NCBI GenBank assembly: GCA_049889355.1
Contig: JBMHDN010000030.1
Coordinates: 13,041 to 77,040 of the forward strand
Origin: JBMHDN01 sp049889355
GTDB lineage: Bacteria; Pseudomonadota; Alphaproteobacteria; Puniceispirillales; Puniceispirillaceae
Reading direction: 5' to 3'
DNA: 64,000 nucleotides
A program made the translations under genes and the position numbers. How positions within the stretch are numbered: the first letter of the stretch is position 1; each line of letters begins with the position of its first letter. Shown here piece after piece: positions 36,417 to 43,773 of this stretch. Under the pieces are notes generated by a model. The model saw only the letters and a list, made by a program, of their open reading frames with translations. It had not been told where the DNA came from and made no database searches.

Positions 36417-36471
36417 CCAATGTAGCGCCAATGTCGGTCCAATGTCGGCCCAATGTCGGCCCAATGTCGAG
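36417..36471. repeat. 5 x 11-bp tandem array upstream of soxB
   Basis: Five units in register: CCAATGTAGCG, CCAATGTCGGT, CCAATGTCGGC (twice), CCAATGTCGAG. The period of 11 bp is close to one turn of DNA, so every copy faces the same side of the helix. The array ends 136 bp before the soxB start. Confidence 0.9.
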
Positions 36472-36607
36472 TGCATGCCAAGCTTCGTCGCCAGTGGAAT
36501 AGGTTTTTTTCGCGATTTGAGACAGTGTGATGCGACTTTTCAAGCCAGCGCGTGCTATATCGAGCATGGGCGGCGGACGGCATTATGGGAAGAAGGAAAC
36601 AAGCGAG

Positions 36608-37906
36608 ATGGCATCATCAGATATCGATCGCGGTGTGGGCAGCCTGAATCATTCAAATAAGCGCTATTCAGCGTTTTCGCTGGCGCGCAATGCGATGTCC
36701 TATCATCAGGGCTGGCAGCAAGCCTGGAGGCATGCTGAACCCAAAGCTTCATATGATGCGATCATTATTGGCGGCGGCGGCCATGGTCTGGCCACAGCCT
36801 ATTATCTGGCCTCAGTCCATGGGCTGACCAATATCGCGGTGGTGGAAAAAAGCTGGCTGGGCGGTGGTAATACCGGCCGCAACACCACCATTATCCGCTC
36901 GAATTACCTGTGGGATGAATCAGCCGCGATTTATGAACATGCGATGAAGCTCTGGGAAGGGCTGGCGCAGGATTTGAACTTTAACATCATGTTCAGCCAG
37001 CGCGGCGTCTTGACCATCGCCCATTCAGAACATGAGCTCAAAGAAATGTCGCGGCGTGTGCATGCCATCCGCTTAAATGGCATTGATTCAGATATTCTGG
37101 GCCCATCTGAGATTAAAAAATTCGTTCCTATCATCAATATTGACCAGACTATCCGCTATCCGGTGATGGGTGGCTTTTTGCAAAAGCGCGGCGGCACAGC
37201 ACGCCATGATGCGGTGGCTTGGGGCTATGCCAGAGCGGCAGATGCGCTGGGCGTGGATATCATCCAGAATTGTGAGGTAACGGGTATCCGGCGCGAGGGC
37301 GATAAGGTGGTCGGTATCGACACCTCTAAAGGCTTTATCAAATCCAAAAAAGTCGGTGTGGTGACCGCTGGTCATTCATCGGTGATGGCCGAGATGGCAG
37401 GCTTGCATCTACCACTGGCCAGCCGGCCGCTTCAGGCCCTGGTCTCAGAGCCTATCAAGCCGATTTTGGATACGGTGATCATGTCTAATGCGGTGCATAT
37501 GTATATCAGCCAGTCTGACAAGGGTGAGATGGTGATGGGTGCTGGGGTGGATAAATATAATTCCTATGCTCAGCGCGGCTCGTGGCCAGTACCAGAACAT
37601 ATGATCGCTGCTGCGGTTGAGCTCTTCCCTGTGTTATCGCGCCTGCGCATGCTGCGCCATTGGGGCGGGATTGTTGATACCTGCCCAGATGCTTCGCCTA
37701 TCATGTCAAAGACCGATGTGAAGGGGCTGTATTTCAATTGTGGCTGGGGTACGGGCGGCTTTAAAGCAACCCCGGGTTCAGGTCATGTCTTTGCCGATCT
37801 GATTGCCAATGACCGGCCAAATAAAATTGCTGAGCCTTATGCTCTCAAGCGTTTTGAGACAGGCTTTTTGATCGACGAACATGGCGCGGCAGGCGTGGCG
37901 CACTAA
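36608..37906 (+). CDS. soxB: Sarcosine oxidase, beta subunit
   Basis: A 432-residue FAD-dependent subunit of heterotetrameric sarcosine oxidase, which oxidatively demethylates sarcosine to glycine. The dinucleotide fold is AIIIGGGGHGLATAYYLA (about 51-68), followed by GGGNTGRNTTIIRSNY. The RHDAVAWG segment (199-206) corresponds to the region carrying the His that binds FMN covalently in characterised enzymes. The C-terminal WGGIVDTCPDASPIM and NCGWGTGGFKATPGSG are typical. The frame is open to 36527, but conserved RYSAFSLARNAM follows the ATG at 36608, so I use it. First gene of soxB-soxD-soxA-soxG. Confidence 0.93.
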   Translation: MASSDIDRGVGSLNHSNKRYSAFSLARNAMSYHQGWQQAWRHAEPKASYDAIIIGGGGHGLATAYYLASVHGLTNIAVVEKSWLGGGNTGRNTTIIRSNYLWDESAAIYEHAMKLWEGLAQDLNFNIMFSQRGVLTIAHSEHELKEMSRRVHAIRLNGIDSDILGPSEIKKFVPIINIDQTIRYPVMGGFLQKRGGTARHDAVAWGYARAADALGVDIIQNCEVTGIRREGDKVVGIDTSKGFIKSKKVGVVTAGHSSVMAEMAGLHLPLASRPLQALVSEPIKPILDTVIMSNAVHMYISQSDKGEMVMGAGVDKYNSYAQRGSWPVPEHMIAAAVELFPVLSRLRMLRHWGGIVDTCPDASPIMSKTDVKGLYFNCGWGTGGFKATPGSGHVFADLIANDRPNKIAEPYALKRFETGFLIDEHGAAGVAH

Positions 37907-37909
37907 GCC

Positions 37910-37961
37910 CAGCGCATCTGACCAGCGCATCTGACCAGCAAGATGAACCAGCAAGATGAAC
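37910..37961. repeat. Two successive 2 x 13-bp tandem duplications between soxB and soxD
   Basis: CAGCGCATCTGAC occurs at 37910-37922 and 37923-37935, directly followed by CAGCAAGATGAAC at 37936-37948 and 37949-37961. All four units share the CAGC start and the length of 13 bp. Together they make up most of the 73-bp gap between the genes. Confidence 0.92.
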
Positions 37962-37979
37962 CAAGACGGAAACTGAAAA

Positions 37980-38453
37980 ATGCTGTTAATTGACTGTCCT
38001 TATTGTGGCCCGCGAGATGAGGCTGAATTTAATTGTGGCGGCGAAGCGCATATCGCAAGGCCGCTGGCTGAAAATGAGATTACAGATGCCGAATTTGGCG
38101 AATATCTGTTTTTGCGTGACAACCCAAAGGGCGTTTTCACTGAACGCTGGGTGCATAGTGCAGGCTGTCGGCGCTGGTTTAATGTGGTGCGCGATACGCT
38201 GAGCCATGAATTTATCGAAATCTATCCGATGGGCAGCACACCAGCCAGCCCAGCTGGCAAAAGCGCCTATGACAATAGCTGGCGTCGCCAGACCGCAGCT
38301 GAAGCGGCCTCAAAGCCAGCTGGCTCGGTGAAGAAAGCAGCCAAGAAAGCAGCCAAAAAAGCAGCCAAAAAAGCAGCCGCTAAAAAGCCGGTAGCGAAAA
38401 AAGCAGCGCCTAAAAAAGCTGGCCCTAAAAAAGCTGCGGCGAAAAAAGCGTAA
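37980..38453 (+). CDS. soxD: Sarcosine oxidase, delta subunit, with Lys/Ala-rich tail
   Basis: A 157-residue small subunit of sarcosine oxidase. The zinc site is intact at the positions known from characterised enzymes: Cys6 and Cys9 (DCPYCG), His59 and Cys63 (VHSAGCRRWF). The normal subunit ends near residue 105. Here a basic tail of about 40 residues follows (from SVKKAAKK to the end) made of KKAA, PKKA and AAKK units, like a histone H1 tail. Four of the units come from perfect or near-perfect 12-bp DNA repeats at 38331-38378. The tail has no known role in sarcosine oxidase. Confidence 0.92.
   Translation: MLLIDCPYCGPRDEAEFNCGGEAHIARPLAENEITDAEFGEYLFLRDNPKGVFTERWVHSAGCRRWFNVVRDTLSHEFIEIYPMGSTPASPAGKSAYDNSWRRQTAAEAASKPAGSVKKAAKKAAKKAAKKAAAKKPVAKKAAPKKAGPKKAAAKKA
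38331..38378 (+). repeat. 4 x 12-bp in-frame tandem repeat in soxD
   Basis: AAGAAAGCAGCC occurs twice, followed by two copies of AAAAAAGCAGCC, encoding four KKAA units. The array is in frame and creates the first part of the basic SoxD tail. Confidence 0.92.
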
Positions 38454-38464
38454 ATCAGGAGGTC

Positions 38465-41400
38465 ATGATGCCAAAACAACCATCCATGCGTCTGACATCT
38501 GATGCGGCGCGTATCGATTCTGCCAAGCTGGTACAATTCACCTTTGATGGCAAAAGCTATCTGGGTCATGCTGGTGATACGCTGGCCTCTGCGCTGATTG
38601 CCAATGGCGTTCATCTGGTCGGGCGTTCGTTTAAATATCACCGCCCGCGCGGGATTATTGCCGCTGGTTCAGAAGAGCCAAATGCGCTGGTGCGTGTGGG
38701 CACAGGCGGCGAGGTTGAGCCGAATTTACGTGCGACTCAGGTTGAGATTTTTGACGGGCTGGTCGCTGAATCACAAAACCGCTTCCCAAGTCTGAAAGTT
38801 GATTTCGGGGCGATTAACAGCCTGCTCGGCCGGTTTTTCCCAGCTGGTTTCTATTATAAGACCTTTATGTGGCCTGCCAGTTTCTGGATGACCTACGAGC
38901 ATATCATCCGCAAAGCAGCCGGTCTGGGCCGTGTGGCAGATGACCATAATGACCCGGCACGTTATGAGCATATGAATGCCCATTGCGAGCTGTTGATTGT
39001 CGGTGGGGGCCTCACCGGTCTGATGGCCGCAAAAACCGCTGCCAATAGCGGTGTGCGTGTGATGCTGGTCGATGAGCAGAATGAAATGGGAGGCTGGCTG
39101 CTCAGCCGTCCTGATCTGAAAATCGATGGCATGCCAGCGATGGAGTGGGTGGCCCAAACCCGCGCCGCACTTGCTGCGAATGATCGGGTGACGTTGATGA
39201 CGCGCACCACCGTCTTTGGCTATATGGACCATAATTTCATCACCATGGCTGAGCGGGTGAGCGATCATATGGCAGACAAGCCAGCCCATTTGCCGCGCCA
39301 GCGTGTCTGGAAAGTGCGGGCTGAAAAAGTCATTCTGGCCACTGGGGCGATTGAACGCCCGCTGGTCTTTGGTGGCAATGACCTACCAGGGGTCATGCTG
39401 GCCTCTGCCGCCCAGAGCTATGTTGCCCGCTATGCCAGCCTGCCTGGCAATCGCGCGGTGGTGATGACCAATAATGATGACGCCTATCGCAGTGCCCTGA
39501 CATTGCATGAAGCCGGATGTTATGTGCGCGCGATTGTGGATGTACGCAGCAATCCTAGCGGGGCATTGGTCGAGGCAGCACGCGATGCCGGCATCACCGT
39601 GATGGCAGGCCATGCTGTAACGGGCGCTTATGGCACCTTGCGTGTCGGCCGAGTTGAGGTCTGCGCGATCAATGCGGCAGGCGATGATGTTATCGCTGAG
39701 CCAGATTATATTGATTGTGATTTGATGGTGATGTCAGGCGGGCTGAGCCCGGTTGTGCATCTGCATTCGCAAGCCCGCGGCAAGCTGAGCTGGGATGAAG
39801 AGACATTGTGTTTCCGCCCAAGTACGACACATGAAGCTGAGATATCAGTTGGTTCTGCCAATGGCCAGTTTGATATGGCAAAAGGTCTGGCAGAAGCGGT
39901 GAATGCAAGCGTTCAGATGCTGGGCGAGATGGGCATTGAGATATCAGCCCCTGCCCTGCCAAGCCTGTCAGATGCCGCCCAGAATTGGGCACCAATGGCA
40001 GTTTGGAAGGTCCCGACTGGCAAATTGCCAGGTCAGGGCCCGAAAGCCTTTGTTGATTATCAAAATGATGTGACTGCCTCTGATATCCAGCTGGCGGTGC
40101 GTGAAGGCTATCATTCAGTCGAGCATGTGAAGCGCTATACCACCACCGGCATGGCCACTGATCAAGGCAAGACAAGCAATATCAATGCGCTTGGTATTTT
40201 GTCCAATCAGCTGGATAAAGAGATTCCGGCGGTCGGTACAACCACTTTTAGGATGCCCTATACACCAACCAGTATCGGGGCCATCGCCGGGCGTGATATT
40301 AAAGGGCTGTTTGACCCTGTGCGGCTGACCCGTATGGATAGCTGGCACCGTCAGGCCGGGGCCAAGTTTGAACATGTCGGCCAGTGGATGCGTGCCTGGT
40401 ATTACCCGCAAGAGGGCGAAGATTTCCAGAGCACGGTTAACCGTGAAGTCAAAGCGGTACGGACTACTGCAGGTCTGTTGGATGCTTCAACCTTGGGTAA
40501 GATTGATGTGCGCGGGCCAGATGCAGCTGAGTTTCTGAACCGCATTTACACCAATGCTTTTGGCAAGCTGGCGATTGGCAAATGCCGCTATGGCCTGATG
40601 TTGAAAGATGATGGCATGGTGATGGATGATGGGGTCACCACCCGTCTGGCAGAAGATCATTTCCATATGACGACCACCACCGGCGGGGCAGCCCGCGTGC
40701 TGGATTGGTTGGAAGAATTCTCGCAGACAGAATGGCCTGAGCTGAAGGTGTATTTCTCGTCAGTGACAGAGCAATGGTCTGTGGCCTCGCTGAATGGCCC
40801 GAATGCCCGCAAGATTTTACAAGCAGTGGGCACTGATATTGATTTATCAGATGCCGCCTTCCCGTTCATGTCGATGCGTGAAGGTCATGTATGTGGTATT
40901 CCCGCGCGTGTCTTCCGGATTTCATTTACCGGTGATTTGGCCTATGAAATCAATGTGCCAGCACGTTATGGTCTGGCCTTGTGGACAGCCCTGATGAAAG
41001 CTGGCAAAGAACATGGCCTCACCCCTTATGGCACTGAAGCGATGCATGTGCTGCGGGCAGAAAAAGGCTTTATCATTGTCGGCCAGGAAACAGATGGCAC
41101 GGTGAACCCGCTTGATTTGGGCATGGATTGGATTGTGTCCAAGAAAAAGCCTGATTTTATCGGCAAGCGTGCGCTTGAACGGGTATCGATGGCTGACCCG
41201 AACCGCAAGCAGCTGGTTGGGTTGCGCACTATTGACCCGAAACGGGTGATCCCAGAAGGGGCGCATGCGGTGCTGGATCCAAACCAGCCTGCCCCGATGG
41301 AGATGCTGGGTCAGGTAACCTCGTCTTACTGGTCACCTAATCTGGGTCACTCTATTGCGATGGCCTTGCTGAAAGGCGGACATGCGATGAAAGGCCAGCG

Positions 41401-41497
41401 TGTGTGGCTGCCGATGATCGATGGCAGCGCGCCGATTGAAGCTGAGATTTGCGATACCGTATTTTTTGACGCCAAGGGAGACCGTATCAATGGCTGA
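38465..41497 (+). CDS. soxA: Sarcosine oxidase, alpha subunit
   Basis: A 1010-residue subunit. Domain order: a ferredoxin-like N-terminal region (about 20-110; RSFKYHRPRGIIAAGSEEPNAL), an NAD-binding fold with IVGGGLTGLMAAKTA (about 178-192), a SoxA linker domain, then a GcvT-type tetrahydrofolate-binding half from about 620 to the end (GLLDASTLGKIDVRGPDAAEFLNRIY, GEHG-like segment, C-terminal GcvT_C). The methylene group released from sarcosine is passed to tetrahydrofolate here. AGGAGGT precedes the ATG closely. The end overlaps soxG by 8 bp. Confidence 0.95.
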   Translation: MMPKQPSMRLTSDAARIDSAKLVQFTFDGKSYLGHAGDTLASALIANGVHLVGRSFKYHRPRGIIAAGSEEPNALVRVGTGGEVEPNLRATQVEIFDGLVAESQNRFPSLKVDFGAINSLLGRFFPAGFYYKTFMWPASFWMTYEHIIRKAAGLGRVADDHNDPARYEHMNAHCELLIVGGGLTGLMAAKTAANSGVRVMLVDEQNEMGGWLLSRPDLKIDGMPAMEWVAQTRAALAANDRVTLMTRTTVFGYMDHNFITMAERVSDHMADKPAHLPRQRVWKVRAEKVILATGAIERPLVFGGNDLPGVMLASAAQSYVARYASLPGNRAVVMTNNDDAYRSALTLHEAGCYVRAIVDVRSNPSGALVEAARDAGITVMAGHAVTGAYGTLRVGRVEVCAINAAGDDVIAEPDYIDCDLMVMSGGLSPVVHLHSQARGKLSWDEETLCFRPSTTHEAEISVGSANGQFDMAKGLAEAVNASVQMLGEMGIEISAPALPSLSDAAQNWAPMAVWKVPTGKLPGQGPKAFVDYQNDVTASDIQLAVREGYHSVEHVKRYTTTGMATDQGKTSNINALGILSNQLDKEIPAVGTTTFRMPYTPTSIGAIAGRDIKGLFDPVRLTRMDSWHRQAGAKFEHVGQWMRAWYYPQEGEDFQSTVNREVKAVRTTAGLLDASTLGKIDVRGPDAAEFLNRIYTNAFGKLAIGKCRYGLMLKDDGMVMDDGVTTRLAEDHFHMTTTTGGAARVLDWLEEFSQTEWPELKVYFSSVTEQWSVASLNGPNARKILQAVGTDIDLSDAAFPFMSMREGHVCGIPARVFRISFTGDLAYEINVPARYGLALWTALMKAGKEHGLTPYGTEAMHVLRAEKGFIIVGQETDGTVNPLDLGMDWIVSKKKPDFIGKRALERVSMADPNRKQLVGLRTIDPKRVIPEGAHAVLDPNQPAPMEMLGQVTSSYWSPNLGHSIAMALLKGGHAMKGQRVWLPMIDGSAPIEAEICDTVFFDAKGDRING

Positions 41498-42104
41498 TGA
41501 TCACGCACTGACAAAATATATGGTCAATGGCCATAGCGCCTTTAGCCCGTTAAACCCTGTGTCCATGCCCAATCCGGACGGCGGGCCAGCTGGGCTAGCG
41601 ATCGCAGAGATGGCACATCTGGGCAAGCTTAGCCTGCGCGGTGATGGTGAGGTGATGGCCAAAATCGGTCAGGCGGCCGGTTGCGGTGCACCCACAGAAA
41701 ACCTGTCTTTCATGCGCAAAGGTGAGCGGCTGATGGCGGCGGTTGGCCCAGATGAAGCGATGTTGCTGGTCGAAGCGGGGGCAGAAGCCAGCCTGGCCGC
41801 GGTGCTGGAAAATGCCATTGCCGGTCATCATGGCGCGGTGGTGGATATAACAGACGCGCTCTGTGCCTTGCATCTAACAGGTGATAAGGTGCGCTGGGTA
41901 CTGGCCAAGGGCTGTGCGCTGGATTTGCATAACGATATTTTTGTTGCGGGCATGTGCGCCCAGACCATGTTGAGCCATGCTGGCGTGACCCTGATTTGTG
42001 AAGGGGTGGATGATTTCATCCTGATTTGCCGGACCAGCTTTGCCAGCTATGTGCTGGACTGGCTGTGTGATGCGGCAACAGATGTCGGTGTCGAGGTCGC
42101 CTGA
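41490..42104 (+). CDS. soxG: Sarcosine oxidase, gamma subunit
   Basis: A 204-residue subunit related to the GcvT/YgfZ fold; it stabilises the complex. Family features are the N-terminal SAFSPLNP, AEMAHLGKLSLRG, AVVDITDALCALHLTGDKVRWVLAKGCALDL and the C-terminal ILICRTSFASYVLDWLCDAA. The longer frame from 41421 lies inside soxA, so I use the ATG at 41490, which has GGGAG about 8 bases upstream and overlaps soxA by 8 bp. Last gene of the operon, followed by a terminator. Confidence 0.9.
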   Translation: MADDHALTKYMVNGHSAFSPLNPVSMPNPDGGPAGLAIAEMAHLGKLSLRGDGEVMAKIGQAAGCGAPTENLSFMRKGERLMAAVGPDEAMLLVEAGAEASLAAVLENAIAGHHGAVVDITDALCALHLTGDKVRWVLAKGCALDLHNDIFVAGMCAQTMLSHAGVTLICEGVDDFILICRTSFASYVLDWLCDAATDVGVEVA

Positions 42105-42128
42105 GCCTCATAGCTTGACAATTGAGAT

Positions 42129-42162
42129 CAAAAAAGCCGGGTCATCTGCCCGGCTTTTTTAT
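42129..42162. terminator. Intrinsic terminator between soxG and the MttB-family gene
   Basis: AAAAAAGCCGGG pairs with CCCGGCTTTTTT around a 7-nt loop. U runs exist in both directions, fitting the convergent genes on either side. Confidence 0.92.
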
Positions 42163-42173
42163 TAATATGATGT

Positions 42174-42207
42174 CGGTATCTCTTAGAATTCGGTATCTCT
42201 TAGAATT
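42174..42207. repeat. 2 x 17-bp perfect tandem duplication carrying the mttB-family stop codon
   Basis: CGGTATCTCTTAGAATT occurs at 42174-42190 and 42191-42207. The second copy includes the stop codon and last codons (Glu-Phe-stop) of the methyltransferase gene, so the duplication copied the gene end into the spacer. Confidence 0.93.
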
Positions 42208-43747
42208 CAGTGTCTGGCAGCTCTTCATTGCGCTTGGCAATAAAGGCACGCAAAGCTTCGTCAATCGCCGGATCCAATTCAGGGGCTTCATAGGCAGCCA
42301 GCATATCTTTGGCACGCTGGCGGGCACGGGCCTCTGATTCAACAGAGCCTTCAGATGACCATTGCTCGTAAGTGGCATAATCAGCCATAGAAGAGCGCCA
42401 GAAGGCGGTTTCGAAATTGGCCTGTGTGTGGGTAGCCCCCAAGAAATGCTGACCAGGGCCTGTTTCACGCAGCGCGTCCAAAGCCAGACCATTATCAGAC
42501 ACATCAATCCCAGAGACCATAGATGGCATCATGGAAAGCTGATCTGCATCCAGCAGCAGCTTGGCATAATCAGCCACCAGTCCACCTTCCATCCAACCCG
42601 CTGAATGGAGCGCGAAATTCACCCCGCCCATCACTGTTGGCAAAAGCGTATGGGCTGATTCATAAGCAGCTTGTGCATCAGCTGTCTTGGCCGCGGTGAG
42701 CGAGCCGCCAGAGCGGAAAGGCACGCCCAGACGACGGGCCAGTTTCGAGCAGCCATACAGCACTTTGGCTGGTTCAGGTGTGCCAAAAGTTGGGGCGCCT
42801 GTCTGCATCGAGATAGAGCTGGCAAAGCTGCCAAAGACAATCGGTGCACCTGGATTAACCGCTTGTGAAAAGGCGATACCAGACATCGCCTCTGCTAGGG
42901 TTTGTGTCAATGTCCCCGCCACTGATACAGGCGACATTGCCCCGGCCAGAATAAATGGCGAGAGGACAGTAGCCTGACCATTGCGGGCATAGACTTTGAG
43001 CGCGCCCAGCATGGTGTCATCCCAGGTCATCGGCGAGTTCGCGTTAATCAGCGAGGTGGTCACACAATTCGGGCCGACAAAATCTTCCCCAAAGACTATC
43101 TTGGCCATATCCACCGTGTCTTGCGCGCGTGATGGGGCGGTGACAGATCCCATGAAAGGCTTATCTGAATAGCGGATATGGGTATAGACCATCTCTAAAT
43201 GACGCTTGGTCACAGGCAAATCCACAGGCTCACAGACAGTCCCGCCTGAGTGATGCAGACCTGGCAGCATATAGATCAGTTTCACAAAATTGCGGAAATC
43301 CTCAATTTCAGCATAACGGCGCTCACCATTCAAATCCCGCACGAAAGGCGGGCCATAGACCGGTGCAAAGACCAGATTATTGCCGCCAATTTCAACATTG
43401 CGGCTGGTATTGCGGGCATGCTGGGTAAAGCTGGATGGGGCGGTTTCGCACATTTTGCGGGCCAGACCCTTTGGGAAATGCACCCGCTCACCTTGCACAT
43501 CACAGCCAATATTGCGCAGGATATCCAGTGCTTCTGGATCATCACGGAAATCAATCCCGATCTCTTCAAGCACGGTTTCAGCATTGGCTTCGATCAGCTC
43601 AGCGGCTTCATCATGCATGATATCAACCGGCGGGACATTGCGCGTGATAAAGGCCAGCGATTCCTGCGAGGCTGAGCCTCTGGCTTGCCTGCGGGCATCT
43701 CTGCCACCACCGCGGCGGCTGCGTCTTTCTGTTGTCTGCTCAGACAT
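42200..43747 (-). CDS. Trimethylamine methyltransferase (MttB) superfamily protein, non-pyrrolysine type
   Basis: A 515-residue member of the MttB superfamily, which moves methyl groups from methylated amines to a corrinoid protein. It lacks an in-frame UAG, so it is not the pyrrolysine enzyme; characterised non-pyrrolysine homologues include a glycine betaine methyltransferase (MtgB). Family segments are ANAETVLEEIGIDFRDDPEALDILRNIGC, GLHHSGGTVCEPVDLPV, and SMPSMVSG-type residues near the end. An Arg/Gly-rich N-terminal extension of about 28 residues is unusual. No corrinoid protein is encoded in the window. It is 26 bp downstream of the dimethylglycine dehydrogenase-like gene, in the same transcript. 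Confidence 0.88.
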   Translation of the reverse strand: MSEQTTERRSRRGGGRDARRQARGSASQESLAFITRNVPPVDIMHDEAAELIEANAETVLEEIGIDFRDDPEALDILRNIGCDVQGERVHFPKGLARKMCETAPSSFTQHARNTSRNVEIGGNNLVFAPVYGPPFVRDLNGERRYAEIEDFRNFVKLIYMLPGLHHSGGTVCEPVDLPVTKRHLEMVYTHIRYSDKPFMGSVTAPSRAQDTVDMAKIVFGEDFVGPNCVTTSLINANSPMTWDDTMLGALKVYARNGQATVLSPFILAGAMSPVSVAGTLTQTLAEAMSGIAFSQAVNPGAPIVFGSFASSISMQTGAPTFGTPEPAKVLYGCSKLARRLGVPFRSGGSLTAAKTADAQAAYESAHTLLPTVMGGVNFALHSAGWMEGGLVADYAKLLLDADQLSMMPSMVSGIDVSDNGLALDALRETGPGQHFLGATHTQANFETAFWRSSMADYATYEQWSSEGSVESEARARQRAKDMLAAYEAPELDPAIDEALRAFIAKRNEELPDTEF

Positions 43748-43773
43748 AGGCGTTATTCCTTATTCGTCTTAAT

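Larger units (their letters stand above)
36283..36607. other. Divergent spacer between the M20 hydrolase and soxB
   Basis: This 325-bp spacer must hold the promoters of both genes. It contains nested inverted repeats at 36304-36346 and a five-copy 11-bp tandem array at 36417-36471. I could not pick a convincing promoter by eye. Confidence 0.5.

Noticed and set aside
36331..36660. Open frame of 109 codons covering the 11-bp array upstream of soxB.
   Set aside because: The frame exists only because the repeat lacks stops in it; it ends inside soxB and has no recognisable protein character.
42200..43747. Possible pyrrolysine-encoding mttB with UAG readthrough.
   Set aside because: The gene is a single uninterrupted 515-codon frame with no internal UAG, so it belongs to the non-pyrrolysine group.
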